Origin: Ailanthus altissimus
Lineage: Eukaryota > Streptophyta > Magnoliopsida > Sapindales > Simaroubaceae
Direction of reading: 5' to 3'
Assembly: GCA_946807835.1 (NCBI GenBank)
Contig: OX327711.1
Coordinates: 17,581,501 to 17,645,500 of the forward strand
DNA length: 64,000 bases
Position 1 is the first letter of the stretch; every line of letters begins with the position of its first letter. The position numbers were made by a program, and so were the translations under genes. The notes under the pieces were generated by a model. The model had not been told where the DNA came from. It did not search any database and saw only the letters and a program-made list of their open reading frames with translations. Of this stretch, positions 48,710 through 61,753 are shown in pieces.

Positions 48710-49908
48710 TATCATGAAACCTACCATGCTAATTATGCATAATGAAATGGGTAACCTACTATTTTTTTTTCAAATGTTTAATTATTTTCCACAGTTTCCA
48801 CAAGTTTTCACTATTGTTTTTTTTTTTTACAAAAAGAATATATTACCGTTAAAGAGTAAAAATATATTAATTCGATTTCATAAAATTGACATACTTAAAA
48901 ATATAAGTGTGAGAAATCTTAATCACTAAATTGTTTCAACTTCTATCAATATTTAATTTATTTTTTTTGTTATTGGACGAGTATGGACTTAAATAAAATC
49001 AACTTTGAGTTTGATACGAAAATGAAATTATTATTTGATGTAATTCATTTTAAATTTCTCTCAGTTTTTCTTAAATATATATTGTTAAAAAAAAAGGACA
49101 TTTAAACCCTTATTATTTTAAGAAATAGATATACAAATTGTTAAAATTTAGATAATAAATTTGATTAAAGTTAATAAAAAATTTATTAAATTTGATAAAA
49201 ATATAATTATACCTATGTAATGATTGAAAAAAATTATAATTAGCGTTGACTAATCATTGTTCGTATTGTTGACCAATTATTAACTGCTTCGTTAATTGGC
49301 TTTAATTGATTATTAACCAGACGTTGATCATTGTATTTTTATTTTTATCATTAAAATTAACGAAATTCATTACTTAATTGGGATGCATATAAAATTGTTG
49401 AATTTTAAAAATCTGAATATCCATCTTTTAAATACATTAAGGATTCATATGCTATTTTTCCTTGTAAAAATATACAAGTTTGAAATGAACAATAATTAGA
49501 CCACATATAATTTATTTTTTAAAAAAGGGATTAATAATTTAATTTTAGAGTTCTCTGTAATGATCGATGGAATTAAGATTAGATTCTGTCAAATCTAAAA
49601 TTGGAGAGAGAATTTAGATGAAACATGGGCACCACCTTGATTGTACGCTAATAAAATAAAATCTACATAATATTTATTTTCAGAACAAACAATAAGGATT
49701 AGGCTAGATGAAAAATACATTTTTTTAATAATAGCATGATTTTGTTGAATAATCATACATATATAATGTGATGCACTCTTTCTGTCAGAAATTTCCCCAA
49801 TTTTAATATTTTTATTTTTAAAACCGAAAGGAGAATGACAATGTTAGCCAAATGCTTTATTCTCCCTTATTAAAGATTAAGGACCATTTAAGTCATTTCA
49901 CCCTTTTA

Positions 49909-49930
49909 AGAGAGAGAGAGAGAGAGAGAG
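49909..49930. repeat. (AG)11 microsatellite
   Basis: Eleven uninterrupted AG units. Confidence 0.95.
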
Positions 49931-50610
49931 AAGGGGCATTTAAGTAACAGTAATTAGTATCTAATAGACTAGTTCATTTATTCCGCGTTAAGCAAGGAAT
50001 ATTAGACATTTAATTATCGTAAAAATCATGTATATTCATTAAATTAAACATTTATTTTCTCCTAAATTTATGTTTTTATCAAGCTGAGATCTGTAATTTT
50101 GGTGGAATTTTGAGTTTTTATATGTATAATAATGTCCTAATCTTTTTCTTTTTGTCTTTCTCGAACATTTTTTTGTCTCTAAAGAAAAGAAAAAAACTGA
50201 GTTTATTAAGTATATCGGTAAAAGGTGACAAAATAAATGAATGAACATAATTTTTTTTTAAAAATATTTATATATATATTAAAAATTAAAATTTTAAGGA
50301 TTAATTTAAATTTTATATTTTTATTAGAAAGACAAATTTAGATTTTCGGACCGAATTTTCTGAATCTAGCCCAGAGCCATATCTCACAAAAAAATAACTC
50401 AGATAAAAAAAAACTTAGATTTTTTAATTTTTTTTTCAAAATTTTAAAATTTCTATATCCGGACTAAAATAGCCATTCGTAAATCAAAATGCATAGAGCA
50501 GATAGATGCCGTGAATGACATGGCATTATTTGGTACAAACAACAAATCTGTGAACCTAAAATGCATTTCCCTAAATCACAAAAATCACTTTATTATTACT
50601 TTATTCCCAA

Positions 50611-50660
50611 GAAAAAAGAAAAAAGAAAAAAGAAAAAAGAAAAAAGAAAAAAGAAAAAAG
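50611..50660. repeat. Heptamer tandem repeat GAAAAAA x7
   Basis: Seven identical 7-base units plus one G. All-purine on one strand; located about 0.9 kb before the CPL1 start codon. Confidence 0.95.
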
Positions 50661-51293
50661 ACGTTGGCAAATAAGGCAGATGCAAGTAAAGTTCACACGC
50701 AGAGACAAAGTATCCGAATCCTAATGCTGCCACTGCAACCATAAAAGCGGCGACCAATTAGCAACTCGCCACGTAAACACAACGAAAAAATTACCTTATC
50801 CAGCCACCAGCCCCACACGTTTCGCGAAATTCCATTAAATTCTACCAACTTAGAATCTAATTTTCATTTACACCCCTATTTGCGGAACACGTCACCGCTG
50901 CCGAAATTACGTAAATGGAACTAAAACTTCGTGTGGTGTTCGGTAATTTTCCCGTCAGAAAAAAAAAAACTAAAAAGTAAGCCCTGGCCATTTCATTCCA
51001 ACTTGAACTCTACTTTTTATTTTAAGAAAAATAATTAACAAATTATTATTATTTTTTATTATTATCGTCGTTGGAGTACAAATTTTTGACCTTTCGATAT
51101 CTGGATCTAGGGTTTTGCTTTTCTTCAAGACTCGTTTGTTCTTCAATCTTCGCCATCATCGTCATTATCATCATCAAGATTACAAACAAACAAACCCTAG
51201 CAAGTCAAAATCATCACCACCACTTGATTAATCAATAGAATAAACCGGTAGATCATCGAAGAAGAAGAGAAGTTGTTTTGTTTTTCTTTTTTT

Positions 51294-51386
51294 ATGATCT
51301 ATCTAAGAAAAATTTGTACAAAAATCGGATCAAATCTTAAAGCAACTGATGACGATCATGAAAGCAAAAATAGACCTACCTCATGA
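51294..51386 (+). promoter_or_regulatory. Candidate upstream open reading frame in the CPL1 leader
   Basis: An ATG at 51294 opens a 30-codon frame (MIYLRKICTKIGS...) that ends in TGA at 51384-51386, 131 bases before the CPL1 ATG. The surrounding CT-rich, gene-like sequence from about 51110 suggests this part is transcribed, but the transcription start is not visible. If included in the mRNA it could lower translation of CPL1. Confidence 0.4.
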
Positions 51387-51517
51387 GATACTTGATTTGA
51401 CGATGAGACGGAAAATCGAAGCCGAGAACTGAGAAAAATTTCCGATTTTTCCGAATTATTCTTGAGAATTTTTAATTATTATTTTTTTCAATTTTTTTTT
51501 TGGAGAGATCGGAGAAA

Positions 51518-54500
51518 ATGTATAAAACGGTGGTGTATCAAGGAAAGGAAATATTGGGGGAAGTGGAAATATATCCACAGCAACAACAAAGAGAAGAAGA
51601 GAAAGTGTTCGATGAAATCAGAATAAATTACTTTTCGGAAGCTAGTGAGAGGTGCCCGCCACTGGCAGTGCTTCATACAATAACATCTAGTGGGATTTGC
51701 TTCAAAATGGAGTCTAAATCATCGGACAACACGCAGCTTCATCTTTTGCACTCCTCCTGTATCAGAGATAACAAGGTATAATATATCATCAACCCCAAAA
51801 TTGACAATATAATTAAAATATATTTAGAAAAAATAAAACTTGAAGCTGGAAAATGAACCTTCTGGACCAAAATGAAAATGAAATAAAATTGGTGAAGAAC
51901 AGATGTATGGAATTAATTTGCTGAATTTTTGACAATTTCAGTGGACCCGTTCGGCAATTTTTTTAGAAGGAAGTAGTGTGAAGTGATTTTTTGAAAATTT
52001 GAGACTGTGAACCAATAGATTTGCTCAGCAATAGAAGTTATGAACTGATTTAATGGAACTTTGAACTCACTGGTTTGAGCCTGGTTTTAGAACTTGCTAA
52101 ATTTGGGAAATTTCATGGAACATGTCTGATGTTAAGATTACATGATTGCCTTATGTTTCCCTGACAGTAGTATCTCTTTTATCTTAATGGATACTCTTAC
52201 TTGATGATGATCATGTTAATGTTAAATTGCCTGGCAAATTGTAATTATTGTTATTATTTTGGCTGTTATCTAATTAATGAATGTTGGAGGGAAAAATAGA
52301 AGACTTTTTGTTGCTTGTACCAAGTTTTTCAGGTGTTTGGCTCATTGTGGCATATTTTGGGAGAATTAGAAGTAATGTTATCTTAGATTTCTTTGTGGTT
52401 TTTGTTTCATTGTGCAAAGTATTTATGATGTTAGACACTGAATACATAAAAATTCTTCTGGATGTGACCTTGTACATCGTTTACGAGGAATCCTGCATTT
52501 ATTGCATGAGTTTCTGTTCAAGCAAATCTGCTTATTTCAGTGGCTTTTTACTGTGCAAGTGTCATGCACAGATATGGATTTTATTTGTGAACATCGATGG
52601 TGATTATTGTTTTGGTGTTTACAGACTGCTGTGATGCCACTGGGGACAGAGGAGCTCCACTTGGTTGCCATGTATTCTAGGAATAATGAGAAGCAGTATC
52701 CATGCTTCTGGGGATTCAGTGTTGCATCTGGACTATACAATTCCTGTCTAGTCATGTTGAACCTTAGATGTCTTGGCATTGTATTTGATCTGGATGAAAC
52801 TCTCATAGTTGCTAATACAATGCGTTCATTTGAGGATAGAATTGAGGCTTTGTTGCGGAAAATAAGCATTGAGGTGGACCCACAACGTATTGCTGGTATG
52901 CAGGCTGAGGTCAAGCGGTATCAGGATGATAAGAGTATTCTGAAGCAATATGCAGAAAATGATCAGGTTATTGAAAATGGGAAGGTGATCAAAGTGCAAT
53001 CGGAGGTTGTTCCAGCATTGTCTGACAACCACCAAACTATTGTTCGCCCACTTATGCGGTTACAAGAGAAAAACATTATTTTAACACGAATCAATCCACA
53101 GGTATGTGTTTAAGAGTTCTGAAATAATCTGCTTCAATACATTGTTTTGTTTTTAAGTCTTGTTCTGAAATTAACTTCCATTTCTTTTTACCAAATTTTT
53201 AGTTTGCTTGAAATTAATTTTTCTTCCTTCACTCATTCAATTGAAGTTGATTGTACACAATTTTGGTGTTGTGATGGGATTTCAAGTGTTATGCAACCTT
53301 TATCCTTGGTTTTGATCAGATGGTCTAAACACCTTCAAAATTTTTTATGATGGTTTCTGTAATCTTGTTTTTGAATACACTCTAAGCATATAAATTTATC
53401 AGACTACTTTGATCAACTGACACACAACTCTTGTATTCCCGTAGATTCGTGATACCAGTGTCCTCGTGAGGTTGAGACCTGCATGGGAAGATCTGAGGAG
53501 CTATTTGACTGCTAGAGGACGCAAGCGTTTTGAGGTTTATGTTTGCACAATGGCAGAAAGGGATTATGCTTTAGAAATGTGGAGGCTTCTTGATCCAGAG
53601 TCAAATTTGATAAATACAAAAGAATTGTTGGATCGCATCGTGTGTGTGAAATCTGGTAAGTGGCATGATCCGTCTTGCAAAGGCTTCTGCCACTTTGCAG
53701 CTGTTTCTCATTGTGGTAACTTTTGCTGGCAAGTATGTTAAATAGCTTGTTTACTTTGGTTTAACGCTACCTAATATTTTGTTATGTTAATAGGTTTAAG
53801 GAAGTCACTGTTCAATGTATTTCAAGATGGAATTTGTCATCCTAAGATGGCGCTGGTGATTGATGATCGCTTGAAAGTTTGGGATGAAAAAGATCAACCT
53901 AGGGTGCATGTTGTTCCAGCATTTGCTCCATATTATGCTCCTCAAGCTGAAGTATACACCACCTGCTTCTAGCTATGTAGTTTGAAACTTAATGTTGCAA
54001 GAACACACACATCCATTCTAAAAGGTTGAGCCTTTTTCTTTTTGGCAACATGCTCTCATAATTTGTTATGTTGCAGGCAAATAATGCTATTCCTATCTTA
54101 TGTGTGGCGAGAAATGTTGCTTGTAATGTTAGAGGTGGTTTTTTCAAGTGAGTGTTCGAAACCTTTATAAAGTTTTCTTCCATAGATAGACACAAACACA
54201 TGCACACATATCTGTACATTGTCTTCATTAAAACTTAGTTTTGAACAAACAAATTTGGTCGAATTTGTTCATGACTTGGCGGCATTTTTTTTCACCGTGG
54301 TATAAATCTGATAACAGAGACTTTGATGAGGGTCTCCTACAAAGGGTACTGGAAATTTCATATGAAGATGATATTAAGGATATTCCTTCCCCACCTGATG
54401 TCAGCAACTATCTAGTTTCAGAGGTTAGTCGATGGATATTTTTGCTTTGTGAGTCACAACTAATGCTGCACCCTAACTCATGCATTTGCCCCATGTCCAT

Positions 54501-57500
54501 GATCATTTAATTGTATATTTTAATTTATATGCATTTCTGTATTTCTTCTTCACCATTATGTTTTTTCTGTTGTCCAGGATGACGTTGCTACTGCAAATGG
54601 AATCAAAGATCCACTTTCTTTTGATGGCATGGCTGATGCTGAGGTTGAAAGAAGACTGAAGGTGATTTGTGTTACTATTTTTTGTCACTTACTTAATCCG
54701 TTGATCGATATATATTTGGATATATTTTAGGTAAAGACAGATGTTTTTACTCATTTGCTAGTAAGATGCAAGACTTATGGTTGTGTTGATTTTGGTATGT
54801 AAAAGTATTATGCTTTTTCATTCTGTTGTCTTTATGAATGGAAGATACATTCACACCACAGATGCATCAAAATTAAAATTAGTTCCATTTTTTTATCTAT
54901 TTTTTGTTCATGTAGGAGGCAATATCAGCGTCATCAACAGTCTCTTCAGCAGCTCCTAGTATAGATCCAAGGCTTGCGGCTGTTCAGTATACGATGCCAT
55001 CTTCTTCTAGTTCTGTCCCTCTGTCAACATCTCAAGGGTCAATGATGCCGTTTACTAATTTGCAGTATCCTCCAGCAACTTCATTAGTTAAACCATTTGG
55101 TCATGTTGGCCCTCCAGAACCAAGCTTGCAAAGTTCTCCTGCTAGAGAAGAGGGTGAAGTGCCAGAATCGGAGTTAGACCCAGATACAAGGAGAAGGCTT
55201 CTCATATTGCAACATGGGCAAGACATGAGAGATAATGTACCCAGTGAGCCTTCTTTTCCTGTGAGACCCCCAATGCAAGTTTCAGTTCCACATGTGCCAT
55301 CACGTGGAAGCTGGTTTCCTGTGGAAGAAGAGATGAGCCCGCGACAGCTGAACAGAGTAGTACCAAAAGAATTCCCTCTAAATTCCGAGCCAATGCAAAT
55401 TGAGAAGCACCGGTCTCATCATCCATCCTTTTTCCCTAAGGTTGAGAGTCCTATTCCACCTGATAGGCCTCGTGAAAATCAACGATTGCCAAAAGAGGTA
55501 ATCCATCTTATTGGTTTTCTAAGTTGGAAGCCTGGTTCATATTGCGATAGGTCTCAGTTACTTGTCTTGGTGACTGTATCAATCTTATATGTATTTGCAG
55601 GCACTCCATAGAGATGATCGGTTGAGGTTGAACCATACACTGTCTAGTTACCAATCTTTCTCAGGTGAGCTATGATACATGCAATTAGATATTTAGATGT
55701 TTTACCAATCTTTGTCAGTGGTACCATGCTCTTACGAATGCCTGGAGGTGTCCTGCAGTTGGCACTGATAGGTGTTGGATTGTTTCTTCTGAGTTTGTCT
55801 GGGGACATATTTCTCTGCACTGGTCTCCGGTTGTTTTTCTCATGAATGATGTTTATGCACTTATGGCTGATGATTTGGGAGATTGTGATAATAATTGAAG
55901 ACATGCACATTTTTATTTAAGCTTTGTAGACATTGCTATGGGTTTAGGAGAAAGTGATTTTTCTCTTGCTTTTGATTATATTCTTAGCAACCTATTATAT
56001 GATACATATATTTCATTATTTCTAAGTGTTTGTTGTCTTGGGGTGAAGGTGAGGAGATGCCCTTGAGTAGATTGTCTTCTAGCGGCAGGGATTTTGGATT
56101 GGAGTCTGGAAGGGATGTTTCAAGTGCAGAAACTCCTGCTGGAGTTTTACAGGGTATTGCAATGAAGTGTGGAACCAAGGTAGTAGGAACAGCTTTGTGC
56201 TGCATGAGAGGAAATTGACTTTGGCACTTGTCGTTCCCAAAATTGGTTTGTAAAATATATTGTCTGACATTCTAGTTTTTTTTTACCTTTCATTTAGGTG
56301 GAGTTCAGGCCAGCTTTGGTTGCTAGCATGGAGCTGCAGTTCTCCATTGAGGTTCTCTATGTTCTTCTGCTCATCTCTGGTTTCATTAGATGATAGTTTT
56401 TCATTCTTTCAGAATTCAATCATTTCTCACCTGTTCCCTATTTGCCTCAAGTAACCAAGTTAAGTTAATTAGATGAAGTAGAGCTTTTTGTTTCTTTTTC
56501 CTTTTAGAGATATTTATTCAACAGTTTTTCTTTGTCTAAAGAGCTATTATTTTGAAGAAGATATCTTAAATAGGTTTTGGGTCTTTCTGGAAAAGGTAGT
56601 TTGGGGACTGGTAACCATGCTTTTAATAGGCGACTAAGAAGTTGGATTAGCACATGGAAAAAATGGCAAGCGGCATTCTCATTGAAGTAAATAAGGACAT
56701 TAAAGTTAGAAATTAATTCCTATTGGTAAATATAAATGAAACAATAGATGCCATTCTTTTGTGGACTGTGTAAATTAAACCTTAGCATATGAAAGCTTTG
56801 CCCAAGAGAAATTACCCTTTCATTACACCTAAATTATTACTCCACACTCACTCATAAATTCCCTAAAATGGAGACTCAGGAACTAAAGAAAAGATAATAT
56901 GAGAACTAAGAAATAGGTAAATTTTGGTTGGCATATGTCATTATTATGCAGCGCATATGTGGGTCTTATATCTAATATGAACTTTTGATTCGGATCTGAT
57001 ACATCTCACTTCTAATATAAATTATGTTGATTGTTTCCAGAAAATGTATTCTGGAAGTTTGGTTGAGGAATGGCATGCTGCCATGCACTCATCTTGTTTA
57101 CCCTTTATTGTAGGCCTGGTTTGCAGGAGAGAAAGTTGGTGAAGGAATTGGTAGAACAAGAAGGGAAGCCCAACGGCAAGCCTCGGAGGGATCCATCAAG
57201 AACTTGGCTAGTAAGTTCTGGTTGTGTTGTTGTTACTCAGCTAATTCTGTCATTATTTGGAATTTATCATGTAGTTACTTGGTCATGTTTGGTACAACTC
57301 TTATATAATGAAGTGTCTTCTTATGAGGCACTTCATGACTACAAATCTTTAGTTCTGCTTCAATGCAACTTAAAGGTTCAAGAACCAATGATCCTAGCAT
57401 TCAGTTATCTAAACTCATTTATATCACTTTAAACTTCGCATATCATCCAGTTCTTCTCTCTTCATTTCTGCCAATTTGACAATCTCCTGGAAAGTTGAGA

Positions 57501-59738
57501 TTTCTCCTCTTTGTATTTCTCTGTGTAATTCTGACCAAGTTGATTTTTTTTCGCAGATATATATATGTCACGCGGTAAGCCTGACTCTGGTTCTGTGCAA
57601 GGGGGTGATGTTAGTAGATTTTCAAATGCGAATGCAAATGACAATGGTTTTTCGGGTGAAATCAATTCATTTGGGAGTCAGCAATTGCCCAAAGATGAGT
57701 CTCTGTCCTTTTCAACTGCATCAGAGCCATCTAAGCTTCTCGATCCAAGATTGGAAGGCTCTAAGAAATTAGTGGGTTCAGTTTCTGCACTTGAAGAACT
57801 GGTGAGATTTCAGGAACTTGAGCAACTTGTTATCATTAACTGGTTGGTATAGATTAATTGCATGACATTCCTATTGTGGTGTGGGGTTGTGGTAAACTTC
57901 TTCAGTGCACGATGGAGGGACTTGGGTTAGTATTTCAACAACAGCCTCCGCATTCGGTTAATTCAATCCAGAAGAATGAAGTCTATGCACAGGTCTGCTA
58001 TTTACTTTTTTTTTCTTTGGTGCATTAGTGATGAAATGAATTTTAAGGGTGCTTTCTTTCGGTAGTTCAGAACAATTTTGTTACTCCCTTATCAAATTTT
58101 CTGAAAAGTGCAATAGATGAATTATTGTGAATATGTTAAAGCACAATGGTAATTGAATTTTGATTAGTAACTAGGACCTAATGAGCTTGGGTTTATTACC
58201 TCCAACATCATTTTGATGCCTTCTTGTATTGGTAAAGGGGTTACATTTCTGTTCATGACGAATTTTTAAAAGGACCCCTCTTATGCCATTATGTCCGTCA
58301 TGTGGTGACAGTGCTTAAAGAAGAAAGACAGAGGTGGGATTCTCTCACTGTTGGCACATTGGGCCCTAAGGGGGGATGTCGATCATGGGATTTATTCTTC
58401 ATATGTTGGGTGATGTGTGTATTTTCGGGCCACTAGTTTTTTAGCCTTCTCTGGGATGGATATGGATCAAAATTCCTCTCTGTCAATTAGCTGATTTTCT
58501 ATGAAGGAAAAAAAAACTGCATTACAGTACTGAAATCTGATATTATGGCCCAAGACTCAAGCTTACTGATCCAGGATCCTTCTTTCTAACACTTCTTTGC
58601 TATAGGACTCAACATCTGAGATATGGCTTCTCATGGAAACAGCATAATTCATCTCTTAGTGGGTGTGTGAAGAAAGTTGACTAACATCATTTGTTATAGA
58701 AAGAAGCGAAAATTATATTTGTGGTGTTAATTGAGTAGATTCTAATGTCTTTGTTCTGTTTTGGTATTTTGTTTTAGGTTGAAATTGATGGTCAGGTGTT
58801 AGGAAAGGGGATTGGATCAACTTGGGATGAGGCTAAGATGCAGGTATTTCTGTTATTGGATATTTAGAATTTTCTAGCCGGAGGTTTCTTGATGACTACA
58901 TATTTTATGCACCTAATTTTTATCTATGCTTTTGAACACCTGACTTGCTTTTCCTCAGGCTGCTGAAAAGGCCCTTGGAAGTCTAAGATCAATGTTTGGT
59001 CAATTTCCTCAGAAACGTCAGGGTTCTCCCAGGTGTGTAATTACTCCTGTTACTAGTGTTAAGCTGTTATTTCTGAATTACAGAAATTGATCAAGGGTAA
59101 ATGGAGCAGGAATTGGTGTCCAGTAAATTAAGCTCTGTGTTTAGTGGTGGGTGATGGTTGAGTCCCATCTGAGGCTACATCTTTAAGTTTTGCCACATTT
59201 TAGATATGCAGGCTTCTTAATCCTCTTCGCTGAGTTTTCTCTCCCCTTCAACTCTCTAAGCTGTTAAAAAAGAAATAATAAATAAATAAACGATGAGAAG
59301 GAACTGTTAAATTTTTTTTTGCCCTTTGACCCTGCAGCTTTGAAAATTTTAAGAAAGAAATAATAAATAAATAATGTTGAGAAACAACTGCTAAAAAGTT
59401 GATAGAACAGAAAATTGATAACTTTGTCCTTAAAAAGGTTCCTTGTTTGTTCATTGTTTTTACATGATATAACTGGATAACACTTAAAAGTCCCTTGTAT
59501 GACACTTTTGTTTCTGTTACGGTCAGAAGAGGAGTCTATGTCTTCTGTATGCAGATGGATTTTACTGAGCTCCATGCACTCTTATTATTTGTTTTTATTT
59601 TTACCTTTAATTTTTATAATGTGGAATAGGCAATTGCAAGGGATGTCAAGTAAACGCCTAAAGCCAGACTTCTCACGAGTTTTACAGCGAATGCCCCCTT
59701 CTGGTAGATATCCCAAGAATGCTCCTCCTGTTCCGTGA
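51518..59738 (+). CDS. CPL1: RNA polymerase II CTD phosphatase-like 1 (CPL1), 17 exons, 957 aa
   Basis: Exons: 51518-51775, 52625-53101, 53445-53655, 53794-53951, 54077-54147, 54318-54423, 54578-54661, 54916-55497, 55601-55664, 56049-56179, 56298-56351, 57114-57210, 57557-57801, 57906-57992, 58778-58843, 58959-59032, 59630-59738 (2874 nt, in phase). The FCP1-like catalytic core has the DLDET nucleophile motif at 141-145 ([13 protein letters not shown]), Thr280 in [12 protein letters not shown] and the ALVIDDR aspartates 339-340. Two double-stranded-RNA-binding domains follow, at about 698-764 (ending [18 protein letters not shown]) and 838-910 ([21 protein letters not shown]). There is a basic C-terminal tail. 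Arabidopsis CPL1/FIERY2 (967 aa) is a nuclear phosphatase that dephosphorylates Ser5 of the polymerase CTD and the microRNA factor HYL1, repressing stress and ABA responses. The ATG follows GGAGAAA; an upstream in-frame TTG at 51500 is not used. Confidence 0.96.
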
Positions 59739-60440
59739 GAGACCTAAGCATCTTCTTCAATCCCACATTTTGTGATACTTGTTGGTGGCGCATTTTTCAT
59801 TGTACATACTATAGAGTTGGGCAAGGGGGGCTGTTGAGATCCAGGACTGCCGCCATTTGACCATTACCCATTAACCGCATCAAACTTGATTGACCTTGTC
59901 GTTTTATTTTGGATTCTTCGGGGATCAGGAGGAGATAATATTGCCAGCAACTGCAATCCCCATATGCACATGCTGGAATTTCCAGTCGTTGTATTGTCTC
60001 TTTGTAGACACCCTGATGAAATGGGGACAGACTCACCCACAGTTGTATCATTATTTCTCCTCCAAAACCAGAAGCCCGACACTGTTGAAAGGGGGTAGGG
60101 TTTTAGCATTGCTTCTATTTAGTCGTTGATGCCAGTTATGGCAAATTCTTTGGAAGAGCCTAGTCCTGGAAGTTTTGAACTCGGTGATGTTATGGCAGCT
60201 TCGGCATTCAGCTTTTCCCATGCAGGACATAATAACCATTGACGCATAAAGCCCACGTAACTGATTGCTTTCATCAAACCCACCTGCCGGAAGATTATGT
60301 TGATTTTAGAGTGCTGACATTGGTGAACTTGTTACTGGCTTTGAAACTGAACTCGTGTAAAACAGATTCTCACCTGTTATAAATCCATAATTTGGAATTT
60401 TCCCCCCGTCTCATTTGTGAGTGTAGTTGTTAGCAGAACG
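59739..60440 (+). other. CPL1 3' untranslated region (probable)
   Basis: The first ~650 bases after the stop are less AT-rich than the spacer beyond and have no gene of their own. This fits a long 3' UTR. Short open frames on both strands are not supported. The poly(A) site was not identified. Confidence 0.4.
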
Positions 60441-61654
60441 TTTTTACTCGAATACTCTTAACCATTGGCCATCACACTTGAACAGTTAAAAGGATTCGAA
60501 ATAATAATGATAGTAATTATAATCATAATTATGACATGGCTAAAGTTTTTGAGTACTTAAGTAGCTATGGCATTAAAATGCTTAAGAACCCCTCCTGTTA
60601 AATTCATGCAATTCTTAGTATGTCATTAATAATTTCAAATGTGTAATTACCCATTTAAATTCCAAACGATCTCACTTTTGCTTTGAATCTAAGTTAATTT
60701 AAGATGAAGGGCGCGTGCACAGTTTACATATAACTATTGGTGCATGTTCGATTTCATTTTACTATGATCATGACACAACATTTCAAGATAAATTTTTATT
60801 TAATAATTTCATGTATTTAATGATGTAATGTTGGTATTACTTTTAAATTTAAATTTATATAATTAAATTGTATAAGATTAATAAATAAAAATTTGTGTCA
60901 TAATTTTTAATTAAAAAAACTCATCTTATATATATAAACACACATTAACCCTTTAATCAATATTCTATCAAATTTTTTTTAAAAAAAAGTTAGGTTGGAT
61001 CTATTATAACTTTATTATAATGTTGTCCAGAAAGTTATGCCAATTGATAGTGGATTCTGCTCCTAAAATTGAGAGAAAGTGAAACAAAAGAGGGGGTAAA
61101 TTATTACAAGACCCTGCATAATTTGCAAGAAAAATCACATTTGTTAATATTTTACATATAATTTAAGCTTGATATGGGTGGGGTGGGACTGGGATCTAAG
61201 ATCTCCTCAGTTTTAAAATTTATCTCAGATTTGTCTTTTAATCATATTTGATTAATCTGATTTAAGCTTTAAGATAGTAATTTTTTTTAAAAGCAATTTA
61301 ATTATCATTAATAAAATTAAAATATTATAAAAATTACTGTTATAAAAATAAAAAATTATTAAAACAATAAAAATACAAATTTATTGGCAGATGTCCAAAA
61401 CTAAAACTTTCCTTATAAAGAAAGACAATAACTTATCATGCAGACAGATAGTAAGTTATTGCATGTGTATGATGAAATTTTCTTTCCAAACAAACGAAGT
61501 TTTAGACAGCTGTAACAAAAAAAAGAGTCATTTACCACCGTGAAACTTCTTGTTGCCAAGTCAACAATCACGACTCCACCAAACGCAAAAACTACGTCGT
61601 TTTATCAATCGGGGAAAAAAATCATTTGCACCTCCCTTCAATGTGCAGCAAGAG
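60441..61654. other. Spacer between CPL1 and the clathrin light chain gene
   Basis: Mostly A/T-rich, nothing recognisable. The last ~150 bases become richer in C and A as they approach the promoter. Confidence 0.5.
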
Positions 61655-61662
61655 TATAAATA
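61655..61662 (+). promoter_or_regulatory. TATA box of the clathrin light chain gene
   Basis: TATAAATA lies 99 bases before the ATG at 61754, giving a leader of about 65-70 bases. It lies inside the longer open frame that starts at 61550, which argues against that upstream start. Confidence 0.65.
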
Positions 61663-61753
61663 CGTCAAACGCGAAAAAATAGCTTCAACTCGACTTCAAA
61701 AAATCAAAATCTCCACAAATTTCCAAACAAACGCACAACAAAAATCGAACGGC

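Larger units (their letters stand above)
48710..51050. other. Intergenic region upstream of CPL1
   Basis: AT-rich, no gene. The segment 49130-49430 is distantly related to the tandem segments inside the 2.7 kb units (GTTGACTAATC, TTGACCAATTATTAACTG). It contains an (AG)11 tract at 49909-49930 and a heptamer array at 50611-50660. Confidence 0.5.

Noticed and set aside
51500..51517. Upstream in-frame TTG start for CPL1
   Set aside because: Plant nuclear genes use ATG; the ATG at 51518 gives the usual N terminus.
57070..57432. 120-aa frame as a separate gene
   Set aside because: It overlaps CPL1 exon 12 in another frame and runs into introns; exon 12 is fixed by phase and by the dsRNA-binding domain sequence.
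61550..61753. Longer clathrin light chain start at 61550
   Set aside because: The extra 68 codons contain a TATA box, the family starts MSFDAF at 61754, and the extension is basic and unlike light chains.
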